Positions 42,406 through 51,877 of a stretch of DNA of 52,813 nucleotides are shown here, one piece after another. The stretch comes from Bacteroidaceae bacterium (GTDB lineage Bacteria; Bacteroidota; Bacteroidia; Bacteroidales; Bacteroidaceae): assembly GCA_016292545.1 (NCBI GenBank), contig JAEDIG010000003.1:1-52813 (forward strand), read 5' to 3'. The position numbers and the translations under genes are program-made. How positions within the stretch are numbered: position 1 is the stretch's first letter; each line of letters starts with the position of its first letter. Under the pieces are notes generated by a model. The model saw only the letters and a program-made list of their open reading frames with translations. It did no database searches and was not told the DNA's origin.

Positions 42406-45400
42406 TCAGAATCCGATGTTCACGCCCAGCGTGTAGCTCCGGGCCACGGGATACACGGCTCCGGGCGATTCGGGGTTGAGCCCGCTGTAGCCCGTCCAGT
42501 AGCAAAGGTTGTTGGCCGTGAAGCTGATGCCTGCCGAGGAGATGGGGCCCTTGCGGAGCAGATGGGAGGGCAGGCTGTAGGTGAGGGTCACGCTGTTGAG
42601 CTTCAGGAAGCTGCATTGCTCATAGTACACACAGTCCGTGATGGTGCTGGAGGTGGGCGACTGGGTGGTGAGGTTGAGGGCGGTGCCGTAGGCGTCGATG
42701 AGCCGCGGATAGAGCGCCGACGGGTTGTCGGGTGTCCATCGGTCGGCTGCGCCCTGAGGCACGTTCAGATGGGCTGTGTACACATCGTTGAGCGTTGTGG
42801 GCAGGGTGTTGGTGGTGGAGCCCGACAGCTGGCCGTAGTTGGCCTGTGGGCTGATGGTGTTCTTGACGATTCCCTTCAGCTGGAAGCTGCCCGCTGCGCT
42901 CAGCGTGAACTGCTTGTAGGTGAGGCTGGTGGAAAGGCCGCCCGTCCAGGGGGCGTTGCTGGTGCCCACATAGAAGAGGTAGTTGTTCATGTCGCGCAGG
43001 TCGGCATCGGTGGTGACAACCGCATCCGAACGCAGCTGGTAGGCATAGAGGCCCGTAGCGGGGTCGATGCCCGTGGTGATGCCCGTGAAGAGCTTGCCCT
43101 GCGGATAGTTCACATAGATGTCGCCAAGGATGCTGCCCGTGGGGGACACATACTTGGTGAGGATGTTCTGGTTGTAGGCGATGTTGCCCGTCAGGCGCCA
43201 GGAGAAGGCCTTGTAGTGGAGCAGCGTGGCCCCAAGGGCTATTTCCAGGCCCTGGTTGAGCTGCTCGCTGGTGTTGTAGCTCAGGCTGGTGAAGCCGGTG
43301 GTGCTCACCACACGCACGGGGGTCACCATGTCGGTGCCCTTGCGGCGGTAGAAACTCAGGTTCAGGGTGTAGCGGTCGTTCAGGAAGCCCATGTCCAGGC
43401 TGCCGTTCCAGTCGTGGGTGCGCTCCCATCTCAGGTGGGCGTTGGGGGCTGCCGTGATGGTGCCCAGGCGCAGGGCCTCCGTTTCGGAGTCGCGATACTG
43501 GGTGCTGTAGTTCATGATGAGCACGGGGTAGACGCTCTTGTTCACACCGCCCGTCACACCCGTGGACAGGCGCAGGGTGGCTCTGGACAGCCATCGCTTC
43601 TGGGCCTGCATCCATTTTTCCTCGTCGATGTTCCACGCCAGGCCGGTGCTCCAGGTGAGGTTGAACTGCTCCTTGGAACCGAAGTTGTTGGAGCCGTCGC
43701 TGCGCACGGTGGCATTGGCCACATAGCGGTTGTCGTAGCTGTAGTCGGCGGCTCCGTAGAACGAGGCAAAGGCATTGTCGGTCTTGCTCTGTCCGTTGCA
43801 GTCGTTGAGGATGTTCTTATAGAGCATCATGTCTGCCTCGGAAAGGGTGGTCTGTCCGGGCCGCAAGGCCAGGGTGGGTGTGTTGTGGTTGCCTGTCACG
43901 GGGTTGTAGCCATACTGTTTCTGGAAGGCCGAGCGGGCCATGTTCTTGCGCACCTCCGCACCGGCCACCGCGCTCACCCGGTGCTTGCCGTCCCACAGGT
44001 GGCTGTAGTTGGCCTGGGCGCGCAGGAGCCATGCCTTGTTGCTGGTCTGGGCTTGTGTCCAGTTGCCGTAGATGCGGTCCGAGAGCAGGTAGTTGCTGTC
44101 GAACGGGCGGTCCATCCATGCCGTATAGGTGTTTTGTCCCACCATGTTTTCCGAGATGTCGCTCGAATGGGTGTAGGAGGCCAGGCCATAGAGGCGCAGG
44201 TCGTCGGTTACGCGCCAGGTGATGTCGCCCCTCATGTTCACGGTGCCGCTGGTCGTCTGGTTGTCGGTCTCGTTGATTTCACGCATCACGTTGAAGCCGT
44301 TGGCGGGCATGCGGAGCGATGTGCTTCCGTTGGCCGGAGCCAGGGTGAAATAGGTGTTGTCGGTGGCATAGGAGCCGTCCTCGTTGTAGGGCTTCTCGTA
44401 GGGGTTGGCGAAATAGGCATAGCGGAAGATGTCGAAGCCGTAGCTGCTGCCGTGGCTCTTGAGGTAGTTGTAGTTCATGTCGAAGTTGTAGGATACCTTG
44501 TCCGACGGACGGCCGCTCACCTTGGTGGTGAAGTTGTAGCTGTCGCTGGAGGTGCGCTTGACGATGCCGTTGTTGGTGTTCACGCCTGCCGACACATAGT
44601 AGGTGGCCGTTTCGGAACCGCCGCTCAGGCTCACGTGGTGGCCTGTGCTCACGGAATTGCGGAACAGCTCGTTGAACCAGTCGGTGCTCTGTGCCGCCTG
44701 TCCGGCCAGATAGCTGTCCTGTTCCTCGGTGGTCATGCCGGCGAACTGTTTGTAGCCGGAGCGCACCTGGCCCACCAGTCCGATGCGGGGATAGTAGCCG
44801 CCGGCGGCATATCCTTGGGCGGAGAACTCATCCCAGATGCCCTGTTCGTAGGCCAGCTTCTGGCTGCTGTTCATCAGGTTGTCGTCGCGTGTGGGCTGCG
44901 ACTGGACGGTCACCTGGCCCGAGTAGTTCACGCGCGCCTTTCCCTGCTTTCCCTTCTTGGTGGTGATGACGATGACACCCGCCTGTGCCTGGCTGCCGTA
45001 GATGGCTGCGGCGGCTGCATCCTTGAGCACGGTGATGCTTTCGATGTCCTGGGGATTGATGCCGGCCACGCCATTGGCATAGATGGTGCTGAAGTCGCCC
45101 GACCGCACATAGGTGCTTCCCATGGCGGGAATGTCCTTCTGGATGGGCACACCGTCCACCACCCACAGGGGCTCGCTGTTGCCCGTGATGGAGCTGATAC
45201 CGCGGATGCGCACCTTGGCACTCTCGCCCGGCCGTCCGCTCACGGTGGTCACGTTCACGCCGGCCAGCTTGCCCTGCATCAGCTGGTCCACGCTTGCCAG
45301 CGGCTGGTCCTTGAGGTCCTTTTCCGACAGCATCCCCACCGAACCCGTCACCTTGCGGATGTCGGTCTGCTGGTAGCCGTCCACCACCACTTGCGCAATC

Positions 45401-45708
45401 TGCTTGGTGTCGGCCTGCATGTATATCTTCATCAGTCCGCCCGTGCCCTTGAGGTTCTGCGCCTTGTAGCCGATATAGCGGATGGTGAGCGGTGTGCCGG
45501 GAGCCGCTTCGAGCAGGAACTCTCCGTCCATGTTGGTGGTGCAGCCTTTCTTGCCGTCGGCTGTCTTCACGGTAGCGCCGGGGAGCACCTCTCCGGTCTC
45601 GTCGTAGACAACGCCCCGGATGGCATGCTTGGTGTTTTGGGCCATGGTGGCCGTGATGCCTGCGGCGGCGAGCCCGGCCAGCAGGATGAGCCGCAGTTTT
45701 CTTTTCAT
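42406..45708 (-). CDS. SusC/RagA-like TonB-dependent outer-membrane transporter
   Basis: The 1100-residue protein has a signal peptide (ends TMAQ), a carboxypeptidase-regulatory-like domain (IRGVVYDETGEVLPGATVKT ... IRYIGYKAQ), a TonB-box/plug (VVVDGYQQTDIRKVTGSVG, NPQDIESITVLKDAAAAAIY) and a 22-strand-type barrel ending in YTLGVNIGF. It imports oligomers across the outer membrane with the SusD partner. The start at 45708 forms an ATGA overlap with the protease stop; the longer in-frame reading to 46005 lies inside the protease gene. Confidence 0.94.
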   Translation of the reverse strand: MKRKLRLILLAGLAAAGITATMAQNTKHAIRGVVYDETGEVLPGATVKTADGKKGCTTNMDGEFLLEAAPGTPLTIRYIGYKAQNLKGTGGLMKIYMQADTKQIAQVVVDGYQQTDIRKVTGSVGMLSEKDLKDQPLASVDQLMQGKLAGVNVTTVSGRPGESAKVRIRGISSITGNSEPLWVVDGVPIQKDIPAMGSTYVRSGDFSTIYANGVAGINPQDIESITVLKDAAAAAIYGSQAQAGVIVITTKKGKQGKARVNYSGQVTVQSQPTRDDNLMNSSQKLAYEQGIWDEFSAQGYAAGGYYPRIGLVGQVRSGYKQFAGMTTEEQDSYLAGQAAQSTDWFNELFRNSVSTGHHVSLSGGSETATYYVSAGVNTNNGIVKRTSSDSYNFTTKVSGRPSDKVSYNFDMNYNYLKSHGSSYGFDIFRYAYFANPYEKPYNEDGSYATDNTYFTLAPANGSTSLRMPANGFNVMREINETDNQTTSGTVNMRGDITWRVTDDLRLYGLASYTHSSDISENMVGQNTYTAWMDRPFDSNYLLSDRIYGNWTQAQTSNKAWLLRAQANYSHLWDGKHRVSAVAGAEVRKNMARSAFQKQYGYNPVTGNHNTPTLALRPGQTTLSEADMMLYKNILNDCNGQSKTDNAFASFYGAADYSYDNRYVANATVRSDGSNNFGSKEQFNLTWSTGLAWNIDEEKWMQAQKRWLSRATLRLSTGVTGGVNKSVYPVLIMNYSTQYRDSETEALRLGTITAAPNAHLRWERTHDWNGSLDMGFLNDRYTLNLSFYRRKGTDMVTPVRVVSTTGFTSLSYNTSEQLNQGLEIALGATLLHYKAFSWRLTGNIAYNQNILTKYVSPTGSILGDIYVNYPQGKLFTGITTGIDPATGLYAYQLRSDAVVTTDADLRDMNNYLFYVGTSNAPWTGGLSTSLTYKQFTLSAAGSFQLKGIVKNTISPQANYGQLSGSTTNTLPTTLNDVYTAHLNVPQGAADRWTPDNPSALYPRLIDAYGTALNLTTQSPTSSTITDCVYYEQCSFLKLNSVTLTYSLPSHLLRKGPISSAGISFTANNLCYWTGYSGLNPESPGAVYPVARSYTLGVNIGF

Positions 45709-48700
45709 TTGTGGTGCAGGATGTCTGTGTGGTTCATCTGCCGTCCGGCCAGATGCTCCAGCATGTAATAACTGATGGTGTTCTCGTAGTAGCGGTCGCC
45801 CAGGCCGTGGTCCTTGCCGGGCAGGATGAGCATGTCGAACCGTTTGCCGGCCTTGATGAGGGCGTCGGCCATGCGCAGGGTGCTGGCGGGATGCACGTTG
45901 TTGTCCATGTCGCCGTGGATGAGCAGCAGCCTGCCCTCCAGCCGGGGGGCCAGTTCCATGTTGGTGGGGATGTGGCCGCGGCCGTGGAACGTTTCGCCCC
46001 ACCATTTCAGGTAGATGTTGTTGTCGTGGTTTCCGCTGGCGGCCACGGCCACACGGTAGAACTCAGGATGGGTGAGCAGGGCTGCCGTGGCCATGAATCC
46101 GCCTCCGCTATGTCCGTAGATGCCCACGCGTGTGGTGTCGGCCTGCGGCATCATGCGGGCCACCTGGCGGATGGCGGCCATGTCGTCGGCCAGCGCATAG
46201 TCGCGCAGGTTCTGGTAGCCGTGGATGTAGAAATCGTGTCCGCGGAGCGGAGTGCTGCCCCGGTAGCTGAAGCTGATGACCACGAAGCCCAGGTCCGCCA
46301 GCAGCTGGTTGCCGCCTTCCTCCATCTGGAAACTTTCGGGTATGAGGTCGGTGTGGGGGCCGGGATAGGGGTTGCTGATGATGGGAAGGCGGTCGCCGTC
46401 TGCCATCCACCAGGGGGTGTAAACGAGTCCCCACAGGGGTGTCTGTCCGTCTGCCGCCGTCACGCTCACCACCTTGGGCAGGTTGCGTCCGGCCTTCTTC
46501 AGCCCGCTGTCGTTGCAGGCGGCCAGAGTGTAGAGCTTGCGTCCCTGCATGTCGTAGAGCGTGTGCACGGGGGGCATGTCCATGCGGCTGCAATGGTCCG
46601 CAATCCAGCGTCCGGCAGCGTCGGCCTGTATCTCGTGGTCGCCGGGCAGAGGGGTGAGGCAGGTGATGCCTTTTCCGTCGAGGCGCACATTGTAATAGTA
46701 GCGGTAGGAAGGGCTGTAGTCCTTGTTCTCTCGGCCGTATCCTTCCACGATCATGCGCCGTGCGGTGGTGTCGATGCGCACAATCTGACCCGCCACCATG
46801 TCGGAGGGCGTGAGGGCGTGTTTGAGCTGTCCGTCTCCGTCGTAGAGGAAGTATTGTCCGCGTCCGTTCCGCTCGCTCCACCATATCACCTCCTTTCCTC
46901 CCAGGATGGGCTGGAAATTGAACAGCTGCTCGCACAGATGGGGTGGGGTACATTCGGTAATGATGGGCCTGGCCTCCCCTTTCTCCGCATCTATGCGCCA
47001 GAGGGTGATGGTGTCCTGATAGCGCGACTTCCGGAGCACCCATGCGCTGTTGCCTTCCTGCTTGATGCGCCCCAGCCGGGGCAGGTCGATGATGTCGTCG
47101 GCATGGGTGGTGAGGGATAGCTCCTGCATGGTGCGGGTGTCTGCATCGGCCAGATAGGTGTGGAAACGGCTCACGGCCGTGTCGCCGGGCATGGCAAACT
47201 TGTAGGTTTCCATCTTGGGCCGCGGTTGGGCCAGACTGTTCACCAGCGACAGGGTGCCCACGCTGCGCTTGTCTTCGCGCACGACCAGATAGCGGTGGGT
47301 GTTGCCTATCCATTGTCCGATGGGGGCTGTGGCCCCGCCGTCCTTGATGCGGTCGGTGCTGCCGCTGCCGCCTATGGCAAAGCTGTTGTAGTGGGCTGCC
47401 TCCTCAGACAACCGTATGCTGTCGCCCTTGACGGCATCAAACAGCCATAGGTGATGGCCGCGGGCACTCATATAGTAGAGGCTGTCGGTGCTGTAGTTGC
47501 GGCTGTAGTCGGTGTGGCGCATGCGTCTGCCATCCCGGGCTGGGAGGGTGTCGGTGGAGGGTGTCAGCTGCTGGGTGTGCCAGTCGTATTGCATGGGCTG
47601 GCTTCTCCATCTGAAGGCCAGCGCCCGTCTGTCGGCTGTGATGTGGAGCTCGCTGAGATACTTCATGTCCTTGCGTGCAAACAGCCGGATGGGTGTTCCC
47701 TTCTTCAGGTCGAACAGATAGTGGACGGTGCCCTCTGTCCCCTCTTCCTCGCATGAATAGTAGAGATAGCGCGGATGCCCCTGCAGATTGTCCACCTGCA
47801 GGTTGCGCCCTGGCATCAGCGAGTCAATGGGCAGGCTGTTCATGCGCTCGGCCTGCAGAAAGAGTCCGTCGCCATGGCGGCTTTCCTTCCATGCCCTGGC
47901 AAAGGCGCGTCCGGCATCCACAAGCGAGTCGCATGTGGTCTCCACAATCACGCGCTTCACGTCGGCGGCCGTGAGGTCGGGGAAATAGGTGCGTATGGCC
48001 ATGGCCAGCCCCGACACGATGGGGACGCTCAGCGAGGTGCCGTTCTGGGTGTCGTAGCCGTTGTCCTCGCAGCAGCTTGTAATGTCTATGCCCGGAGCCG
48101 TGATGTCTACGGAATGTTGCCCATGGCAGCTCATGGCGGCGCGTCGGCCCGTGTGGTCGCTGGCAGCCACCACCAGCATGTGGGGCCATCGCCCGCCGTC
48201 CTGTGGATTGAAGGGACGGGGATGGATGGGGCGCACATCGTTGTCCGTGCCGAAATTGCCTGCCGACATCACCAGCAGCACATCGTGCTCCAGGGCGTAT
48301 GCAATGGCCTCCTGCACCTCCTCGGCATGGGGCGACCGATACTTGCCGAAACTCATGTTCACCACCTTGGCGCCATGGTCCACGGCATAGTGCAGGGCCG
48401 CCTTCACGTCCCGGTCATATTCGTCGCCGTCGGGGATGGCGCGTATGGGCATCACTTCGCCTTTGGCATCGGCCAGGCGCATCATGTCGGCAATCAGTCC
48501 GCACACCATTGTGCCGTGGTAGGCTGTGCCTTCGGTGTGTGTGTTCCCGTAGTCCAGATGGGCAAAATCGAGGAAGTCGTTCCCTAGTTTGTGGTGGGGG
48601 TCGTCGTCCGTGTCCAGACTTTCCACCCGCTTGTGGCTCAGTTCATAGTCGTGCCTGAGCCGCTGCACGATGCTGTCCCACGGGGTGTCCTTGGTGTATC

Positions 48701-49313
48701 GTATGCAATGGGCAAGCGTCACCTCCAGCGGTGCTGCCACGCCCGTTGTGTCTTCCAGGTCAATCTCATAGAGCTGCCTCAGCGTGGTGGCCTGGTTGGG
48801 ATAGGCTTTCCGCATCAGGGAGTCTACGAATGACACGGCCTTCCACGTGTAGGCCTGGTTCATGGCCATGAGCAGATACGACTGTATGTGTATCTCCCTG
48901 GCCATCTGCTTGTAATAGGCATACTCCGCTGTGTCGGCTACGGTGGAGGCATCGGTAGTGGTCTTGTACTTGGGATAGAGCCGCTTGAACTCGCGGAAGG
49001 ATTCCGTGCCTGCGCGATCGAAGGATGCTCCCTGGGCATTGCCCAGGAAATTCCATCCCAATGTGTCGGTAAGAGTAGCTTGGATAAAAGGGTGCTTGCA
49101 GTCGAAACCACCGTCGATGACTGCCGTTCGGACGGTTTTGGCCGGTTTCAGCTGATGGGTGCGGATGAACAGCTGCATCGAGTCTGTGTGGATGCCGCGG
49201 ACAGAATCGCTGCCGGAATGCCACCATGCAGCGTGCATCTCCTGCGCCCGGATGGTGGAGACCTGCAACATAAGAAGCAGGGCCATCAGGTGGATTGTGG
49301 AAAATCCTTTCAT
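45705..49313 (-). CDS. Secreted double serine protease: S8 subtilisin fused to DPP-IV-type S9 peptidase
   Basis: The 1202-residue protein has a signal peptide (ends IRAQ). Residues ~60-480 are an S8 domain with D67 (AVIDGGFD), H266 (YHGTMVCG), N353 (SAGN) and S427 (NGTSLSVPIVSG); a ~200-residue insert separates Asp and His. Residues ~500-930 look like a DPP-IV N-terminal propeller (IWWSERNGRGQYFLYDGDG). Residues ~950-1195 are the S9 alpha/beta hydrolase with S1069 (GIYGHSGGGF), D1137 (HGDMDNNVH) and H1169 (GKDHGLG). Both triads are intact and no stop interrupts them. The start at 49313 gives the signal peptide. It heads the SusCD operon, so I infer endo-cleavage and then dipeptide or oligopeptide release for import. 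Confidence 0.92.
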   Translation of the reverse strand: MKGFSTIHLMALLLMLQVSTIRAQEMHAAWWHSGSDSVRGIHTDSMQLFIRTHQLKPAKTVRTAVIDGGFDCKHPFIQATLTDTLGWNFLGNAQGASFDRAGTESFREFKRLYPKYKTTTDASTVADTAEYAYYKQMAREIHIQSYLLMAMNQAYTWKAVSFVDSLMRKAYPNQATTLRQLYEIDLEDTTGVAAPLEVTLAHCIRYTKDTPWDSIVQRLRHDYELSHKRVESLDTDDDPHHKLGNDFLDFAHLDYGNTHTEGTAYHGTMVCGLIADMMRLADAKGEVMPIRAIPDGDEYDRDVKAALHYAVDHGAKVVNMSFGKYRSPHAEEVQEAIAYALEHDVLLVMSAGNFGTDNDVRPIHPRPFNPQDGGRWPHMLVVAASDHTGRRAAMSCHGQHSVDITAPGIDITSCCEDNGYDTQNGTSLSVPIVSGLAMAIRTYFPDLTAADVKRVIVETTCDSLVDAGRAFARAWKESRHGDGLFLQAERMNSLPIDSLMPGRNLQVDNLQGHPRYLYYSCEEEGTEGTVHYLFDLKKGTPIRLFARKDMKYLSELHITADRRALAFRWRSQPMQYDWHTQQLTPSTDTLPARDGRRMRHTDYSRNYSTDSLYYMSARGHHLWLFDAVKGDSIRLSEEAAHYNSFAIGGSGSTDRIKDGGATAPIGQWIGNTHRYLVVREDKRSVGTLSLVNSLAQPRPKMETYKFAMPGDTAVSRFHTYLADADTRTMQELSLTTHADDIIDLPRLGRIKQEGNSAWVLRKSRYQDTITLWRIDAEKGEARPIITECTPPHLCEQLFNFQPILGGKEVIWWSERNGRGQYFLYDGDGQLKHALTPSDMVAGQIVRIDTTARRMIVEGYGRENKDYSPSYRYYYNVRLDGKGITCLTPLPGDHEIQADAAGRWIADHCSRMDMPPVHTLYDMQGRKLYTLAACNDSGLKKAGRNLPKVVSVTAADGQTPLWGLVYTPWWMADGDRLPIISNPYPGPHTDLIPESFQMEEGGNQLLADLGFVVISFSYRGSTPLRGHDFYIHGYQNLRDYALADDMAAIRQVARMMPQADTTRVGIYGHSGGGFMATAALLTHPEFYRVAVAASGNHDNNIYLKWWGETFHGRGHIPTNMELAPRLEGRLLLIHGDMDNNVHPASTLRMADALIKAGKRFDMLILPGKDHGLGDRYYENTISYYMLEHLAGRQMNHTDILHHK

Positions 49314-49371
49314 AGATTTTGGCTCCTTCGGTTTATGGGTAGGCATGACAGACAGCCTCCACTTTATTCTA

Positions 49372-49436
49372 TTGGGAGTGCCCTGTAGATTGAACTGCGG
49401 ACAGCTTCCGCCTCCCATCTATAGGGCACTTCCCAA
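49372..49436. promoter_or_regulatory. Inverted repeat in the leader of the protease-Sus operon
   Basis: Arms at 49372-49390 and 49417-49436 are complementary in 18 positions with one mismatch and one bulge, with a 26-nt loop. The structure lies between the spt stop and the protease ATG. It may terminate spt transcription or regulate the operon; no U run follows. No clear TAnnTTTG box is seen for the operon. Confidence 0.6.
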
Positions 49437-49482
49437 TCTCTCTATATTAAAATATGTATGTGTGGTGGAATGCAGCCCTCCC

Positions 49483-50673
49483 TCAGGCAGGAAGGATTTC
49501 CAGCTCCTGGAACACTTTCTTGAGCCTCTTCACCGACTCGTCTACCTGCTCCTTGGTGTGGGTGGCCATCAGGGCATAGCGCACAAGCGTGTCCTGGGGT
49601 GCACAGGCGGGCGGAATCACGGGGTTGATGAAGACTCCCTCGTTGAAGGCCTTGGCCACAGCCTGGAAGGTCTTGTCCGTGTCGCGCACATAAAGGGGGA
49701 TGATGGGGCTCTCTGTATCGCCGATTTCAAAGCCTTCTTCGCGGAAACGCTTCAGGGCATAGTTGGTTACGTCCCACAGGGCCTGCAGGCGTTCGGGCTC
49801 CTGCTGGAGGATGTGCAGGGCCTCGCGTGCACAGGCGGTGGCTGCGGGGGTGCAGCTGGCGCTGAAGATATAGGTGCGCACGGTGTGGCGCAGCACATTG
49901 ATGATGCTGCTGTCGGCAGCGATGAAACCGCCGATGCTGGCCAGGCTCTTGGAGAAGGTGCCCATGATGAGGTCTACATCCTTGGTGAGGCCGAAGTGGT
50001 CACACACACCGCGTCCCTGACGGCCGAACACGCCCAGGCCGTGGGCCTCGTCCACCATGACGGTGGCGTTGTACTTCTTTTTCAGCTCAATGATGGCGGG
50101 CAGGTTGCACAGGTCGCCTTCCATGCTGAACACACCGTCTACCACGATGAGCTTCACGCGGTCGGGCTCACACTTCTGGAGCTGCTTCTCCAGGTCCTCC
50201 ATGTCGTTGTGCCTGTACTTGAGCTGGGTGGCAAAGCTGAGCCTGCGCCCGTCCACTATGCTGGCATGGTCGCGGTCGTCGCAGATGACATAGTCGTTGC
50301 GGTCCACAATCTGGCTGATGACGCCGCTGTTCACGGTGAAACCGGTGGCAAAGCACAGGGCTTCTTCCTTGCCCACGAATTCTGCCAGTTCGCGCTCCAG
50401 CTGCACGTGGATGTCGAGCGTGCCGTTGAGGAACCTGCTGCCGGCACATCCGCTTCCATACTTCTGCAGGGCGCGGATGCCTGCGTCAATAACGCGCTGG
50501 TCGCCCGTGAGGCCTGTGTAGGCATTGCTGCCGAACATCAGCACCTTGCGGCCTTCCATCATCACTTCTGTGCCTTGCTTGCCTTCAATCTCTCTGAAAT
50601 AAGGATATATTCCTTGTTCCATAAACTCTTGAGGCCGTGTATACTTCGCGCATCTTTCTTGTAGTATTCCCAT
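49483..50673 (-). CDS. spt: Serine palmitoyltransferase
   Basis: The 396-residue protein is a PLP-dependent alpha-oxoamine synthase that condenses serine with an acyl-CoA to begin sphingolipid synthesis, a Bacteroidota trait. Motifs are GSNAYTGLTGD, YGSGCAGSRFLNGT, VDEAHGLGVFG (D208) and the PLP lysine in GTFSKSLASIGG (K242). The closest alternatives in this family are 2-amino-3-ketobutyrate ligase and AONS; the N-terminus and the lipid-kinase neighbour favour SPT. Cytoplasmic. Confidence 0.88.
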   Translation of the reverse strand: MGILQERCAKYTRPQEFMEQGIYPYFREIEGKQGTEVMMEGRKVLMFGSNAYTGLTGDQRVIDAGIRALQKYGSGCAGSRFLNGTLDIHVQLERELAEFVGKEEALCFATGFTVNSGVISQIVDRNDYVICDDRDHASIVDGRRLSFATQLKYRHNDMEDLEKQLQKCEPDRVKLIVVDGVFSMEGDLCNLPAIIELKKKYNATVMVDEAHGLGVFGRQGRGVCDHFGLTKDVDLIMGTFSKSLASIGGFIAADSSIINVLRHTVRTYIFSASCTPAATACAREALHILQQEPERLQALWDVTNYALKRFREEGFEIGDTESPIIPLYVRDTDKTFQAVAKAFNEGVFINPVIPPACAPQDTLVRYALMATHTKEQVDESVKRLKKVFQELEILPA

Positions 50674-50706
50674 ATGTCTTGACTAATTCGTTTGTCTAAA
50701 TCTGTG

Positions 50707-50714
50707 CAAAGGTA
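50707..50714 (-). promoter_or_regulatory. -7 box for spt
   Basis: TACCTTTG on the minus strand, 33 nt before the spt ATG. Confidence 0.65.
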
Positions 50715-50808
50715 GCTGTTTTTTTTCATTTGACAATGTTTTAGGCTAAAAAAACGCTATTATTGCACAATATGGCATATTTTATGCAGGATTGTGAGAA
50801 AAAAGCAC

Positions 50809-50816
50809 TAATTTTG
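50809..50816 (+). promoter_or_regulatory. -7 box for the lipid kinase, giving a near-leaderless mRNA
   Basis: TAATTTTG ends only 8 nt before the ATG at 50825, so the transcript probably begins within a few nucleotides of the start codon. Confidence 0.6.
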
Positions 50817-50824
50817 TCCATCGA

Positions 50825-51877
50825 ATGAGAAAGAAGAAGAAAAATGTATGGTTTATGGTCAACCCCATTTCGGGGACGAGCGACAAGCAGCGCATCGTGG
50901 ACCTGATACCGCAGTACCTGCCCGAGGAGCTGTTCCGTGTGCGTGTGTGCTACACGGAATATAGCGGTCATGCGGCCGAATTCGCACGCAAGGCTGTGGC
51001 CGGCAGGGCCGATGTAGTGGTGGCTGTGGGGGGCGACGGCACGGTGAACGAGGTGGCCCGCTCGCTCGTGCACACGACTACGGCCTTGGGCATTGTGCCC
51101 TGCGGAAGCGGCAACGGGCTGGCGCGCCACCTTTCCATTCCGCTCAATCCCGAGGGTGCCCTGCAGGTGGTGGGCCAATGTGTGATCGGCGAAATGGACT
51201 ACGGGCGCATCAACGGCACCCCATTCTTCTGCACATGCGGGGTGGGCTTTGATGCCTTTGTCAGCAGCAAGTTTGCAGAATCGGGCCGCAGGGGCCTGCT
51301 TTCCTATATAGAGAACACGCTCAAGGAGGGGCTCCAGTACAAGCCCGAGACCTATGACATCGAGATAGACGACGAGAACGGGGAGCACATCCATTGCCAG
51401 GCCTTCCTCATCGCCTGTGCCAATGCCAGCCAGTATGGCAACAATGTCTACATCGCCCCCTCGGCCAGCATGAGCGACGGCCTGATGGACATCACCATCA
51501 TGCAGCCCTTCACGGTGCTGGAGGCCCCGCAGATTGCCATCCAGCTTTTCAGCAAGACCATAGGCCACAACAGCCGCATCCAGACCTTCCGGTGCCGCCA
51601 CCTCACCATCCACCGCAAGCAGGGCGGCGTGATTCATTTTGACGGTGACCCCAAGCAGGAAAGTGCCGACCTGGAAATAGAACTGGTGCCCCACGACATA
51701 CGGATGGTCATCAATCCGCGTCAGGAACCCGTTTCTCCGCCTTTGCTGCAGATGTTCACCGACCTCTACAACGATGTGAACGCCGAGTGGACGCAACTGC
51801 GTCAGGACCTTCGCGAAACGCCCCGGCGCATACGTACCATAAATAAGGAATTACTCAAAAAACTACGTCCTCAATGA
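50825..51877 (+). CDS. Diacylglycerol/sphingoid-base kinase family lipid kinase
   Basis: The 350-residue protein has the DAGK catalytic fold: WFMVNPISGTSDKQ, the glycine loop VAVGGDGTVNEVA, GIVPCGSGNGLARHL, and HFDGDP near the C-terminus. Family members phosphorylate diacylglycerol, ceramide or sphingoid bases. Being divergent from spt makes a sphingolipid substrate attractive, but this is inference. The C-terminal ~50 residues extend beyond the kinase core and are basic. It overlaps ispE by ATGA. Confidence 0.88.
   Translation: MRKKKKNVWFMVNPISGTSDKQRIVDLIPQYLPEELFRVRVCYTEYSGHAAEFARKAVAGRADVVVAVGGDGTVNEVARSLVHTTTALGIVPCGSGNGLARHLSIPLNPEGALQVVGQCVIGEMDYGRINGTPFFCTCGVGFDAFVSSKFAESGRRGLLSYIENTLKEGLQYKPETYDIEIDDENGEHIHCQAFLIACANASQYGNNVYIAPSASMSDGLMDITIMQPFTVLEAPQIAIQLFSKTIGHNSRIQTFRCRHLTIHRKQGGVIHFDGDPKQESADLEIELVPHDIRMVINPRQEPVSPPLLQMFTDLYNDVNAEWTQLRQDLRETPRRIRTINKELLKKLRPQ

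Noticed and set aside
42208..45768. A 1186-codon open frame antisense to the SusC gene
   Set aside because: It is a composition artefact of the SusC coding strand; low-complexity Gly/Val/His content and no recognisable fold.
45709..46005. N-terminal extension of the SusC-like protein
   Set aside because: It lies inside the S9 domain coding region; the start at 45708 gives a signal peptide and an ATGA overlap.
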